A stretch of DNA of 64,000 bases from Deltaproteobacteria bacterium. Lineage in GTDB: Bacteria; Myxococcota_A; Polyangia; GCA-2747355. The stretch covers positions 1-64,000 of the forward strand of contig JACKDQ010000008.1 in assembly GCA_020633415.1 (NCBI GenBank), written 5' to 3'. Below, piece by piece: positions 15,929 through 22,931 of this stretch. Position 1 is the first letter of the stretch. Every line of letters starts with the position of its first letter. Below the pieces are notes generated by a model. It made no database searches. It had not been told where the DNA came from and saw only the letters and a list, made by a program, of their open reading frames with translations. Position numbers and translations under genes: made by a program.

Positions 15929-16900
15929 ATGGCGACTTTGCGGCGCTTTATCGAACTCTCGAGAATCGAGCGACTCGGCTCGGCCCACCCTGACCTGATC
16001 GAGCTGCGCGAGCTGGCCACGGTCAGCGAACGCGGCCGGGTATTTCCCGTCCATGGGCTGATCATCGGCTCCAAGGACCAGAGCAGGCCGACGCTTGGGC
16101 TGTTCGGTGGCGTGCATGGTCTCGAGCGTGTCGGCACCCATGTGGTGCTGTCGTTTCTCGAAATGCTCGCTGCGCGGATCCACTGGGACCGCGATACCCG
16201 TCATGCGCTGAGCAAGACCCGGATCGTTTCGATCCCGATGATCAACCCGTGCGGTATCTACTTTCATCATCGGCCCAATGCCAATGGCGTCGACCTGATG
16301 CGCAATGCGCCGGTAGAGGCCGAGTCGCATGTGCCACCGTTGGTTGGCGGACAGCGCATCTCGCCGCGCCTGCCGTGGTTTCGTGGCTGGGGGCCGCTGG
16401 AGATCGAGTCCGCGGCGCTGATCGACTTTGTTAGGCAGCAGGTCTTTCCGGCACGCGCATCGTTGACGCTGGATATGCACTCGGGTTTCGGCATGCAAGA
16501 TCGTCTTTGGTATCCGTACGCCAAGTCGACCAAGGTCTTTTCCCGTATCGATCAGGTCAGCAGACTGATCGATCTGCTCGATCGGACCTATCCGCACCAT
16601 ATTTATCGGGTCGAGCAGCAGAGCGACTCCTATTGCACCAACGGTGATCTTTGGGACTACATCTATGAGCTGCACGAGGCCCGCGAGGACGCGCGCACGC
16701 GGACCTTTTTGCCGTGGACGCTGGAGATCGGCTCGTGGCGTTGGGTGCGCAAGAACCCGCTGCAGCTACTGCGCGTACTCGGTCCGTTTAACCCGATCAA
16801 ACCACATCGTTACAGTCGCACGATGCGCCGCCACCTCATCTTGATCGACTTCTTCTGGAAGGCGGTTCGCAACTACGAGCGTTGGTCAGGTGCTGAGTAG
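15929..16900 (+). CDS. M14-type zinc carboxypeptidase / amidohydrolase-like protein
   Basis: 323 residues, no signal peptide. The M14 zinc site is visible: HGLE in GGVHGLERVG (HxxE ligands) and DMHSG for the third ligand. NANGVDLMRN matches the substrate-binding 'NxxGxDxNR' region, and LEIGSW holds the likely catalytic Glu. The family includes carboxypeptidases and aspartoacylase-like deacylases, so either peptide or N-acyl amino acid hydrolysis is possible. It follows the acyltransferase/GNAT pair after 65 bases. GAGGA lies directly against the ATG, a tight spacing. The 3' end overlaps the epimerase gene by 15 bases, convergently. Confidence 0.75.
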   Translation: MATLRRFIELSRIERLGSAHPDLIELRELATVSERGRVFPVHGLIIGSKDQSRPTLGLFGGVHGLERVGTHVVLSFLEMLAARIHWDRDTRHALSKTRIVSIPMINPCGIYFHHRPNANGVDLMRNAPVEAESHVPPLVGGQRISPRLPWFRGWGPLEIESAALIDFVRQQVFPARASLTLDMHSGFGMQDRLWYPYAKSTKVFSRIDQVSRLIDLLDRTYPHHIYRVEQQSDSYCTNGDLWDYIYELHEAREDARTRTFLPWTLEIGSWRWVRKNPLQLLRVLGPFNPIKPHRYSRTMRRHLILIDFFWKAVRNYERWSGAE

Positions 16901-17776
16901 CGCGGTCAAAGCGTCGGTGAGCTGCGGATAACGGAAGCGAAAGCCCTGACCGGCCAGCGCCGCGGGGATGGCGCGTTGACTGGATAACAGCGCCGCGGAA
17001 AGTTCGCCGACAGCGAGCTTGAGCAATGGGGAGAAGACGCGCAGTCGCGCGCTCCGTCGGAGCTGCTTGCCGAGCTCAGCAGCGAACTCGGCCGACGTGC
17101 AGGGGTTGGGGGCCACGCAATTGAGCGGCCCGCTTAGGCTTGTATTTTCGATCGCGAAGCTGATCGCCGCGACCATGTCCGCGATGTGGATCCATGGCAT
17201 GTACTGCCGGCCGCTGCCCAGTGGTCCACCGAGGCCGCGGCGAAACGCCGGCAACATCTTCTGCAGCGCTCCGCCTTCTCTGGCCAAAACGACACCGGTG
17301 CGTAGCAACACGACCCGGGTGTGCGGTTCGGCCTGGCTAGCAGCGCGTTCCCAGTCCCGACAGAGTTCTGCGAGAAAATCGTCGCCCGTGGGTGCGCTTT
17401 CATCGAGCAAGCGGTCGGCCTGGTCGCCGTAGATACCGACCGCTGAGGCCGAGATTAGCAGCGGGGTCTTGGACGCCGCACAGCACCGAGCGATTCGCGT
17501 TGTCGTATCGATTCGGCTATCGCGCAACTGTCGCTTGTAGCGGCTCGTCCAACGCTGACCGGCGATCGGCGCCCCCGCCAAGTTGACGATCGCATCGGCG
17601 TGCTGGACGCGCTGGTCGAGCTCCCCGGGCTGGCTAAACAGCTCGACGCCCTGGCCCAACGACGTGCGAGCGCGGTCGATATCACGTACCCAAGCGACCA
17701 GCTGATGGCTGCTGCCGAGCTGGTCGACGAGTTGTTGGCCGATTAAGCCGGTGGCGCCGGTAATCAAGATCCGCAT
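16886..17776 (-). CDS. NAD(P)-binding epimerase, TIGR01777 family (YfcH-like)
   Basis: 296 residues. The N-terminus ITGATGLIGQQL is a Rossmann GxxGxxG motif. IVNLAGAPI and RWTSRYKRQLRDSRI are typical of the TIGR01777/YfcH/SulA family of extended short-chain dehydrogenases, and the C-terminal DUF1731-like part ends QGFRFRYPQLTDAL. The reaction is not established for this family. It is last in the ftsE-ftsX-envC-miaA operon and overlaps the end of miaA by 13 bases. Confidence 0.88.
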   Translation of the reverse strand: MRILITGATGLIGQQLVDQLGSSHQLVAWVRDIDRARTSLGQGVELFSQPGELDQRVQHADAIVNLAGAPIAGQRWTSRYKRQLRDSRIDTTTRIARCCAASKTPLLISASAVGIYGDQADRLLDESAPTGDDFLAELCRDWERAASQAEPHTRVVLLRTGVVLAREGGALQKMLPAFRRGLGGPLGSGRQYMPWIHIADMVAAISFAIENTSLSGPLNCVAPNPCTSAEFAAELGKQLRRSARLRVFSPLLKLAVGELSAALLSSQRAIPAALAGQGFRFRYPQLTDALTALLST

Positions 17777-18681
17777 CGGGGTTGCTCGATGTGCTGGGCG
17801 ACGAGTTCTGCCGCGCGTTGTTCTTCGTTCGCCGAGAGCCAGTGGATAAGGTGGCCTTGGCGCTCCATCCGACGAAACCAGCTGGCTTGCCGCTTGGCAA
17901 AGGCATTGATCGCGCTAGACAGCTTTTGCTCAAGATCGTTCTTGTTTGCGATCTGCCCGCGCAGCAGGCGGCTGACGAACCGGTATTCTAGTCCAAGTTT
18001 GTCGAGTCGCTCCCAGCCGGCAGTTTCGGCGATCGCTGCGACCTCTTCGACTAGCCCATCGGCGAGTCGCTGGCGTAAGCGTTCGCGAATGCGCTTCTTG
18101 AGCACCGGCCAAGGCCAGCAGACGCCGATCAACAGCGGTCGCAGCGGCGGAGCAGCCCGCGGCCCGCTGGTCTGTTCGGCCTCGGCGATCTCGATCGCAC
18201 GCAACAGGCGGTTGCGGTCGATCGTATCGGTGGTGTTGTGCGGCTTGCTCAAGCCTTTCAGGTGAGCAACGAGTTGATCGTGATCGAGCTGCTCCAGTTC
18301 CTGGCGTCGCTGCGGGTCAATCGGGGCGTGGACGAGGCGCTCTGCAGAGAGCGCCGCCTGAACGTAGAGCCCGCTGCCTCCAACGACGACCGGCAATACG
18401 GCCCGCTGGTTGAGTTGCTCGATGACCTGATAGAAAGCGTTCTGGTATTCGTAAACCGAGTACTCGTGGCCTACGTTGACGATATCGATCAGGTGGTAGG
18501 CGACGCGATCGGCGCCATCGCCATAGGCGGCGAGGTCTTTGCCAGTGCCGATATCGAGGCCGCGGTAGACCTGTCGTGAGTCGGCGCTGATGATCTCAGC
18601 GGCGAAGCGACGAGCCAGGCGCACGCCCAGCTCGGTCTTTCCGCTGGCGGTTTGTCCGACGACGCAGACCAGCGGCGTCAT
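17764..18681 (-). CDS. miaA: tRNA dimethylallyltransferase
   Basis: 305 residues, normal length. The P-loop is GQTASGKTEL, followed by DSRQVYRGLDIGTGK, the family's hallmark, and later VVGGSGLYVQA and KRQASWFRR. MiaA adds a dimethylallyl group to A37 of tRNAs that read UNN codons, the first step to ms2i6A. It overlaps envC by 4 bases and the epimerase gene by 13, so it belongs to the cell-division operon by position. Confidence 0.96.
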   Translation of the reverse strand: MTPLVCVVGQTASGKTELGVRLARRFAAEIISADSRQVYRGLDIGTGKDLAAYGDGADRVAYHLIDIVNVGHEYSVYEYQNAFYQVIEQLNQRAVLPVVVGGSGLYVQAALSAERLVHAPIDPQRRQELEQLDHDQLVAHLKGLSKPHNTTDTIDRNRLLRAIEIAEAEQTSGPRAAPPLRPLLIGVCWPWPVLKKRIRERLRQRLADGLVEEVAAIAETAGWERLDKLGLEYRFVSRLLRGQIANKNDLEQKLSSAINAFAKRQASWFRRMERQGHLIHWLSANEEQRAAELVAQHIEQPRCGS

Positions 18682-19769
18682 CGGTCGTGCTTTCGCGAGG
18701 ACTTGGCGAGCCAGCGCAGTGGAGCAAGTGCGTGAGTGCCGTGACGCAGCTCGAAGTAGACGGCGGGCTGGCCGTCCAATGGATCGATGCCAGCTCGTCC
18801 AATGAGCTCACGCTGTCGGATTGGCGCGCCAGTCTTCACTGCGACATGCGAGAGAAACCCATAGAGCGAGAAGTACTGGTCGCGATGCGCAACCAACACC
18901 ACGCGGCCGTAAGCGGCAATGTTCTCGACCGCGGCCACGGTTCCGTCGGCGACGGCGCGCACAGCAGCGGCGACCCGTGGACGAAAAGTCGTTCCTGGAC
19001 GATCGCCGATCAGTTCTGCTTCGTCTTTGGCGGCGATCGGCGTGACGATCGCACCGCGAACTGGCCAAGGCAGAACTCCACGCAAGCGACTGAACTCAGA
19101 ACCGGTCGGCAGGCGCGCTTTGCGGCGTAGGGCCATCAGCCGCATCAGCAGGTAGCGCTCGTTGTGGTCGAGCTCGGCCTTCAGCTGCGCTGCCGCTGTT
19201 CGGCTGGCACGTACGCGGCGCAGCAGCCTTCGGTGTGCAGTGCGGGTGTTGTCCTGTTGCTCGCGGTGCTGGTTGAGCGAGGCGCTGATCGTTCGCAGCT
19301 TTTGGTGGGTTTGCGCCAGCTGCTCAGCGCGCTCTTTCAGCCGTTTGTGCGCTTGGCGGAAGTTGCGCAACTCGAGCAGGTCGCGTCGGACGAGTCGGCC
19401 GATCGCGGCCACGCGCGCGTTAAAGTCCTGTGGCGACGTCGCCGCCAGCGCCAGGCGCAGATGTCCCCCGCGGCTCAATTTGTAGAGCGCTCGTAGACGT
19501 AGCCTGAGCGACTGTTTTCTTTGCTCGAGTTGGCGCTTGAGCGCTTGATAGCGCCGTCTGGCGTCGTTCAGCTGGTCTAGTACGCTGCGTTGACGGTCCT
19601 CCAGGGCGCTCATTTCGCGGTCGAGCCGCTCGATCTTGGTTGAGACCTCGAGCAGCTGGCGGAGCAAGGATGTTTCGCGCTCGAGCTGTGCTCTCAAACT
19701 CTCAGCGCCCAAGGCCGGCATGCTGGTCAACAGCGAGCAAAGCGCGATGGCTGTACCGCGATTGAGCAC
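18678..19769 (-). CDS. envC: EnvC-like murein hydrolase activator with degenerate LytM domain
   Basis: 363 residues. A signal peptide (about 1-22) is followed by a long coiled coil (about 25-215, rich in Leu/Arg/Glu/Gln), then a LytM/M23 domain (about 235-360). The zinc ligands of active M23 enzymes are missing: the first HxxxD region reads TFRPRVAAA, and the usual HLHFE reads VYFELR, as in E. coli EnvC (LYFEIR). It should therefore activate amidases instead of cutting peptidoglycan itself. It follows ftsX after 3 bases, matching the known FtsEX-EnvC partnership. Confidence 0.87.
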   Translation of the reverse strand: MLNRGTAIALCSLLTSMPALGAESLRAQLERETSLLRQLLEVSTKIERLDREMSALEDRQRSVLDQLNDARRRYQALKRQLEQRKQSLRLRLRALYKLSRGGHLRLALAATSPQDFNARVAAIGRLVRRDLLELRNFRQAHKRLKERAEQLAQTHQKLRTISASLNQHREQQDNTRTAHRRLLRRVRASRTAAAQLKAELDHNERYLLMRLMALRRKARLPTGSEFSRLRGVLPWPVRGAIVTPIAAKDEAELIGDRPGTTFRPRVAAAVRAVADGTVAAVENIAAYGRVVLVAHRDQYFSLYGFLSHVAVKTGAPIRQRELIGRAGIDPLDGQPAVYFELRHGTHALAPLRWLAKSSRKHDR

Positions 19770-19772
19770 CGA

Positions 19773-20657
19773 CTAGACCTCGGCGTAGCGGCCAACGGTG
19801 ATGAAGCTGCCGCAGACCCCGAGCAGTGTTGCGGCGCTCAGTCCAACGACGATCTGCTCGACGCTGAGAAACGAGACCTCGCCGATCCCGAATCCGACCG
19901 CTCCACTGAGTTTTCCGCTGGCATAGTTGAATAATGCGTAGGCACCGCTGAGCGCGAGCACGGCGCCGAACAGCGATTGGATCGCGCCTTCGATCAGAAA
20001 CGGCGCTCGCACAAAGGCGTCAGTTGCTCCGACCAGCTTTTGAATCGCGATCTGATCACGACGGGCATAGACGCCCAAACGAATCGTACTGGTGATGATA
20101 TACAGGCAGCCAAGAGCGACCAGCAGGGCCAGGCCGCTACCCATCTTGCGCGACACGCTGGCGATCGCGCCGAGCCGGCGCGCCCAGTGGCCGCGATAGT
20201 CGAGTTCATCGACGATCGGCGCCTGGGCCAAGACGGCGATCAGCGGACGCAGCTTGGCTTGGTCGGTTCCATCGACCAGTTGAACTTCGAGGGATGGCGG
20301 CAATAGATTGGGTTCGATGTCGCGCAGCAGGTCCTCGTTGCTGGCCAGGCTCTCGCTCAGTCGTTGGTGGGCGGTGGCACTATCGATAAAGCGCACGCTG
20401 CGCACTTCTTTGCGCTGCTCGAGCAGGCTTTTGAGAACGGTGATGCGGCCCGTTGTCGCTTCCGCTTTGAGGTAGATCGTCAATTGCAGTCCGCGCCCCC
20501 AGCGCGCCGTCGCCGCATCGATATTGTTTGATACGACTTGGGCGGTTGCCACGAGCAGCAGTCCAACAGCGATCGCGAACACTGCGCCGATCTGCAGCCG
20601 TAAACTGGCCCGCATCGCCTGCAGCGTTTGACGAACGAAGTAAGCGAGGCGGCTCAT
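19773..20657 (-). CDS. ftsX: Cell-division ABC transporter permease FtsX
   Basis: 294 residues with an N-terminal membrane helix (about 22-45), a periplasmic domain (about 45-165) and three C-terminal helices, the FtsX plan. TIYLKAEATTGRI and YIITSTIRLGVYARRDQIAIQKLVGAT are characteristic. FtsX passes the ATPase cycle of FtsE to a periplasmic hydrolase activator. Start overlaps the end of ftsE by 4 bases (ATGA), so the two are translationally coupled. Confidence 0.95.
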   Translation of the reverse strand: MSRLAYFVRQTLQAMRASLRLQIGAVFAIAVGLLLVATAQVVSNNIDAATARWGRGLQLTIYLKAEATTGRITVLKSLLEQRKEVRSVRFIDSATAHQRLSESLASNEDLLRDIEPNLLPPSLEVQLVDGTDQAKLRPLIAVLAQAPIVDELDYRGHWARRLGAIASVSRKMGSGLALLVALGCLYIITSTIRLGVYARRDQIAIQKLVGATDAFVRAPFLIEGAIQSLFGAVLALSGAYALFNYASGKLSGAVGFGIGEVSFLSVEQIVVGLSAATLLGVCGSFITVGRYAEV

Positions 20658-21391
20658 CGGGAGGCCTCGTCGAGCGAGGCGTTGGGCGGATCATCATCGC
20701 GCACCAAGCGAACCGTCGGACGAATGCCGGGGCGATCGTTGGTCAGCGTGCCACGCGTCAGGTGTACCAGACGCGTGTAATTGGCCTGGTGCATCACCGT
20801 CGGGTCGTGGGTGGCGATGAGCACTGCGGCGCCGGCCTGGGCGCAGCGCTGGAGTAACTGAAGGACGTCGCGAGAGCGTTCGGGATCGAGGTTGCCCGTT
20901 GGCTCATCGGCGAGCAGGATCGACGGATCACCGGCGAGTGCCCGGGCGATCGCCACCCGTTGTTGCTCGCCGCCCGACATCGAGCAGACGGCTTGATCGA
21001 TCTTTTGCCCGAGGCCGACGCTTTCGAGCGCCGCCGTCGCACGCCGTCGAACCTCGCGGCGAGATAGCCCGCGAATTTCTAGCGTGATCGCCGCGTTATC
21101 GAGGGCGCTGCGACTATCGAGCAGCTTGAAGTCTTGAAAAATCACCCCGATGTTACGCCGCAAATATGGAATTGCGCTCTTTCGCAAGCGCGAGATATCG
21201 CGTCCGCCGATGTTCACTTGACCTTGGTCGGGGCGCTCGGCAGCGAAGATCGTGCGCAGTAGCGTTGTCTTGCCCGCACCGCTGGCGCCGGTGACCAGCA
21301 CCAGCTCACCTTTGCCGACGCTGAGGTCGATCTCCGACAGCGCGATGGTGTCCGGCGGATATCGCTTTGTTATGCCGATAAGTTGGATCAA
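20654..21391 (-). CDS. ftsE: Cell-division ATP-binding protein FtsE
   Basis: 245 residues. Walker A GASGAGKTTL, signature MSGGEQQRVAIARAL, Walker B ILLADEPTGNLD and switch His in ATHDPTVM are all intact. The IGVIFQDFKLL segment is typical of FtsE. With FtsX it controls peptidoglycan hydrolysis at the septum. It is the first gene of the operon. The last 25 residues form a short acidic tail beyond the usual end. Confidence 0.96.
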   Translation of the reverse strand: MIQLIGITKRYPPDTIALSEIDLSVGKGELVLVTGASGAGKTTLLRTIFAAERPDQGQVNIGGRDISRLRKSAIPYLRRNIGVIFQDFKLLDSRSALDNAAITLEIRGLSRREVRRRATAALESVGLGQKIDQAVCSMSGGEQQRVAIARALAGDPSILLADEPTGNLDPERSRDVLQLLQRCAQAGAAVLIATHDPTVMHQANYTRLVHLTRGTLTNDRPGIRPTVRLVRDDDPPNASLDEASR

Positions 21392-21536
21392 TCCAGCGCT
21401 CGCCAGTCTTGGTCGTCGTCTGCCAGCCTAGCACATGCTTGGCCCGCGAGCCTCTTAAGCCCCGCGTTGGTCGACCAAAACTGGCTCGGTACCCTGACAC
21501 GGGTAGACTATGGGCTCTCGACGGAGGAGAGCGACG

Positions 21537-22268
21537 ATGGGGCGCCGGTTGCCGGTTCTAGCGCTGATATGGCTCGCGGTGGGTTGTAAGCCGCGGGATG
21601 CACCGAATGCGCAGCGGCTGGTGGTCGACGGGCGTCCGCTGAGCCAACTTATCGCCAAGCTTGAGCGGCGTCTGGCTGCCGTCGAGCGACAGCAGGGCGT
21701 TGATGTGCGTGCTGTGGCTCAGGCCTTGGCGACGTTCACTGACGCCGAGCTGCGGGCCGTGGCCGGCCCCACGGGGCCCGTTGGGCCGGCCGGTGCGCCC
21801 GGCCCTGCGGGACCGCCGGGCGAGCGCGGTCCGCTCGGGCCGCGTGGTGACCCTGGACCGCGGGGGCCAGCCGGCCCGCCTGGTCCCCAGGGTGTTCAGG
21901 GCATGCAGGGACCACAAGGGCTGCAAGGGCCCCAAGGACCGCGAGGCCCGTTGGGGCCACAGGGCGTCGCCGGTGGCTACGCGCGCAAGACGGACGTCTA
22001 TCGCGCTCACGCTCGCCTGGTGATCGCGCCCGGTTTGGGTGGTGCGGTGCTTGCGCGTTGCCGTCACGCCGAAGACCTGTTGGTCTCAGGAAGCTGTCAG
22101 GCTCAACCCAGTTCGTTGGCGCTGTTGATCGAGGTTGGGGCCTCGAGCAGCGACGACGATCGCGTTGCCGCGTCGTGGCGCTGCGCCTATCGCAACAGTT
22201 CCAATCGACAGTCGCTGGTTGTCGGCGCGAGCGTGGACTGCATTCGACGTGCGCCAAACGACTCCTAG
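21537..22268 (+). CDS. Collagen-like repeat lipoprotein
   Basis: 243 residues from ATG 21537, which has GGAGGA upstream. The leader ends LAVGC, a good lipobox. A short coiled-coil-like helix (about 35-75) precedes 23 uninterrupted Gly-X-Y triplets (residues 77-145, bases 21765-21971), many with Pro at X, then a globular C-terminal part (about 150-243) with four cysteines. It would form a trimeric collagen-like rod anchored to a membrane. Bacterial hydroxylation is not expected. Divergent from ftsE. Confidence 0.85.
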   Translation: MGRRLPVLALIWLAVGCKPRDAPNAQRLVVDGRPLSQLIAKLERRLAAVERQQGVDVRAVAQALATFTDAELRAVAGPTGPVGPAGAPGPAGPPGERGPLGPRGDPGPRGPAGPPGPQGVQGMQGPQGLQGPQGPRGPLGPQGVAGGYARKTDVYRAHARLVIAPGLGGAVLARCRHAEDLLVSGSCQAQPSSLALLIEVGASSSDDDRVAASWRCAYRNSSNRQSLVVGASVDCIRRAPNDS

Positions 22269-22481
22269 CCACCTGCGCTGGTGCCGCCCTCGGCTGGCGC
22301 CGTGAATCGCCCGTTCGCGTCGTGACCGCCCTAGCCGAGCGGTCAATTTTGCCGACTTACTGAGGTGTCGATCACGGTCAACTGAACGGCGAATTATTTT
22401 TCCAACAGCTGTGGATTCGAGATAAGGGCGCGGGGACGCTGCGGCTTCGGGCTCAAGCCCACAAGGTTATCCACAAACGAG

Positions 22482-22497
22482 GCACAAAATGTTGGGG
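22482..22497. promoter_or_regulatory. NrdR box 1
   Basis: GCACAAAATGTTGGGG resembles the NrdR consensus ACACWATATATWGTGT in the CACAA half and the central AT. It lies 32 bases (start to start) before box 2, about three helix turns, as is standard for tandem NrdR sites, and upstream of a ribonucleotide reductase gene. NrdR represses these genes when dATP is high. Confidence 0.6.
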
Positions 22498-22513
22498 TCG
22501 GTCCGCCTGATTA

Positions 22514-22529
22514 CCACAACATTTGGTGG
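22514..22529. promoter_or_regulatory. NrdR box 2
   Basis: CCACAACATTTGGTGG is an imperfect palindrome (CCAC...GTGG) close to the NrdR consensus and the better of the two boxes. It ends 9 bases before a candidate -35 element. Confidence 0.68.
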
Positions 22530-22538
22530 CATTTTTTC

Positions 22539-22568
22539 TTGACGGGTCAAACCGAGCCCGCGTATCAC
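22539..22568 (+). promoter_or_regulatory. Candidate housekeeping promoter for nrdJ
   Basis: TTGACG (22539-22544) and TATCAC (22563-22568) are separated by 18 bases. The -35 matches TTGACA at five positions, the -10 matches TATAAT at four. Position directly after the NrdR boxes supports it. Transcription would start near 22575, giving a leader of about 355 nt. Confidence 0.5.
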
Positions 22569-22931
22569 TAAGACCAGGCGCGGTTGCGCGTCGACCAAAA
22601 CGACAAATCGAACGAACGTCCTGGTTCTCGTCACCTGCTTTCGGGGCCTGCTTTTTAGGGCTTTCGGAGCCTGCTTTTTGGGCTTTGAGGCTCCGCTGAT
22701 TGGGTGCTCTGCTTCTGCTGGCTCGTTAGCCTGTTAGGTGATACGGGTCTTGCGTGATTCAGGGTGACGAGGTCGGTGTTTTTTTGCGCCTATGGTTCTC
22801 CGGTGTTGAGCGGAGTTGGGCCTGTGGGGCAGAACAGCGTTGGGCCGTCGAGGGCGATCGTTCGGCAAGAGATTCTGCTCCTTGGCGTGGTAGCAGCCGG
22901 GGGCTAAGCGGCAGACGCTATAGGAGGACCC
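22569..22931 (+). other. Long nrdJ leader with tandem repeats and a hairpin
   Basis: Part of a 663-base stretch without a gene. Two tandem units of 23 and 22 bases (22638-22660 and 22661-22682) share CTTTCGG-GCCTGCTTTTT and a GGG end; a partial third follows. CGGAGCCT (22665-22672) pairs perfectly with AGGCTCCG (22688-22695). A run of seven T lies at 22779-22785. I do not find the conserved parts of a cobalamin riboswitch. The stretch from 22269 to 22481 shows nothing I can name. Confidence 0.4.
22638..22682 (+). repeat. Two tandem 22-23 bp repeats in the nrdJ leader
   Basis: Units 22638-22660 and 22661-22682 differ by one substitution and one indel; a third, truncated copy starts at 22683. 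The second unit supplies the 5' arm of the leader hairpin. Confidence 0.7.

Noticed and set aside
21467..21478. TTGGTCGACCAA palindrome upstream of the collagen-like gene
   Set aside because: Twelve bases, and GTCGACC is frequent in this DNA. Likely chance.
22569..22931. Cobalamin riboswitch
   Set aside because: A B12-dependent enzyme made it worth checking, but the conserved B12-box and core motifs are not found.
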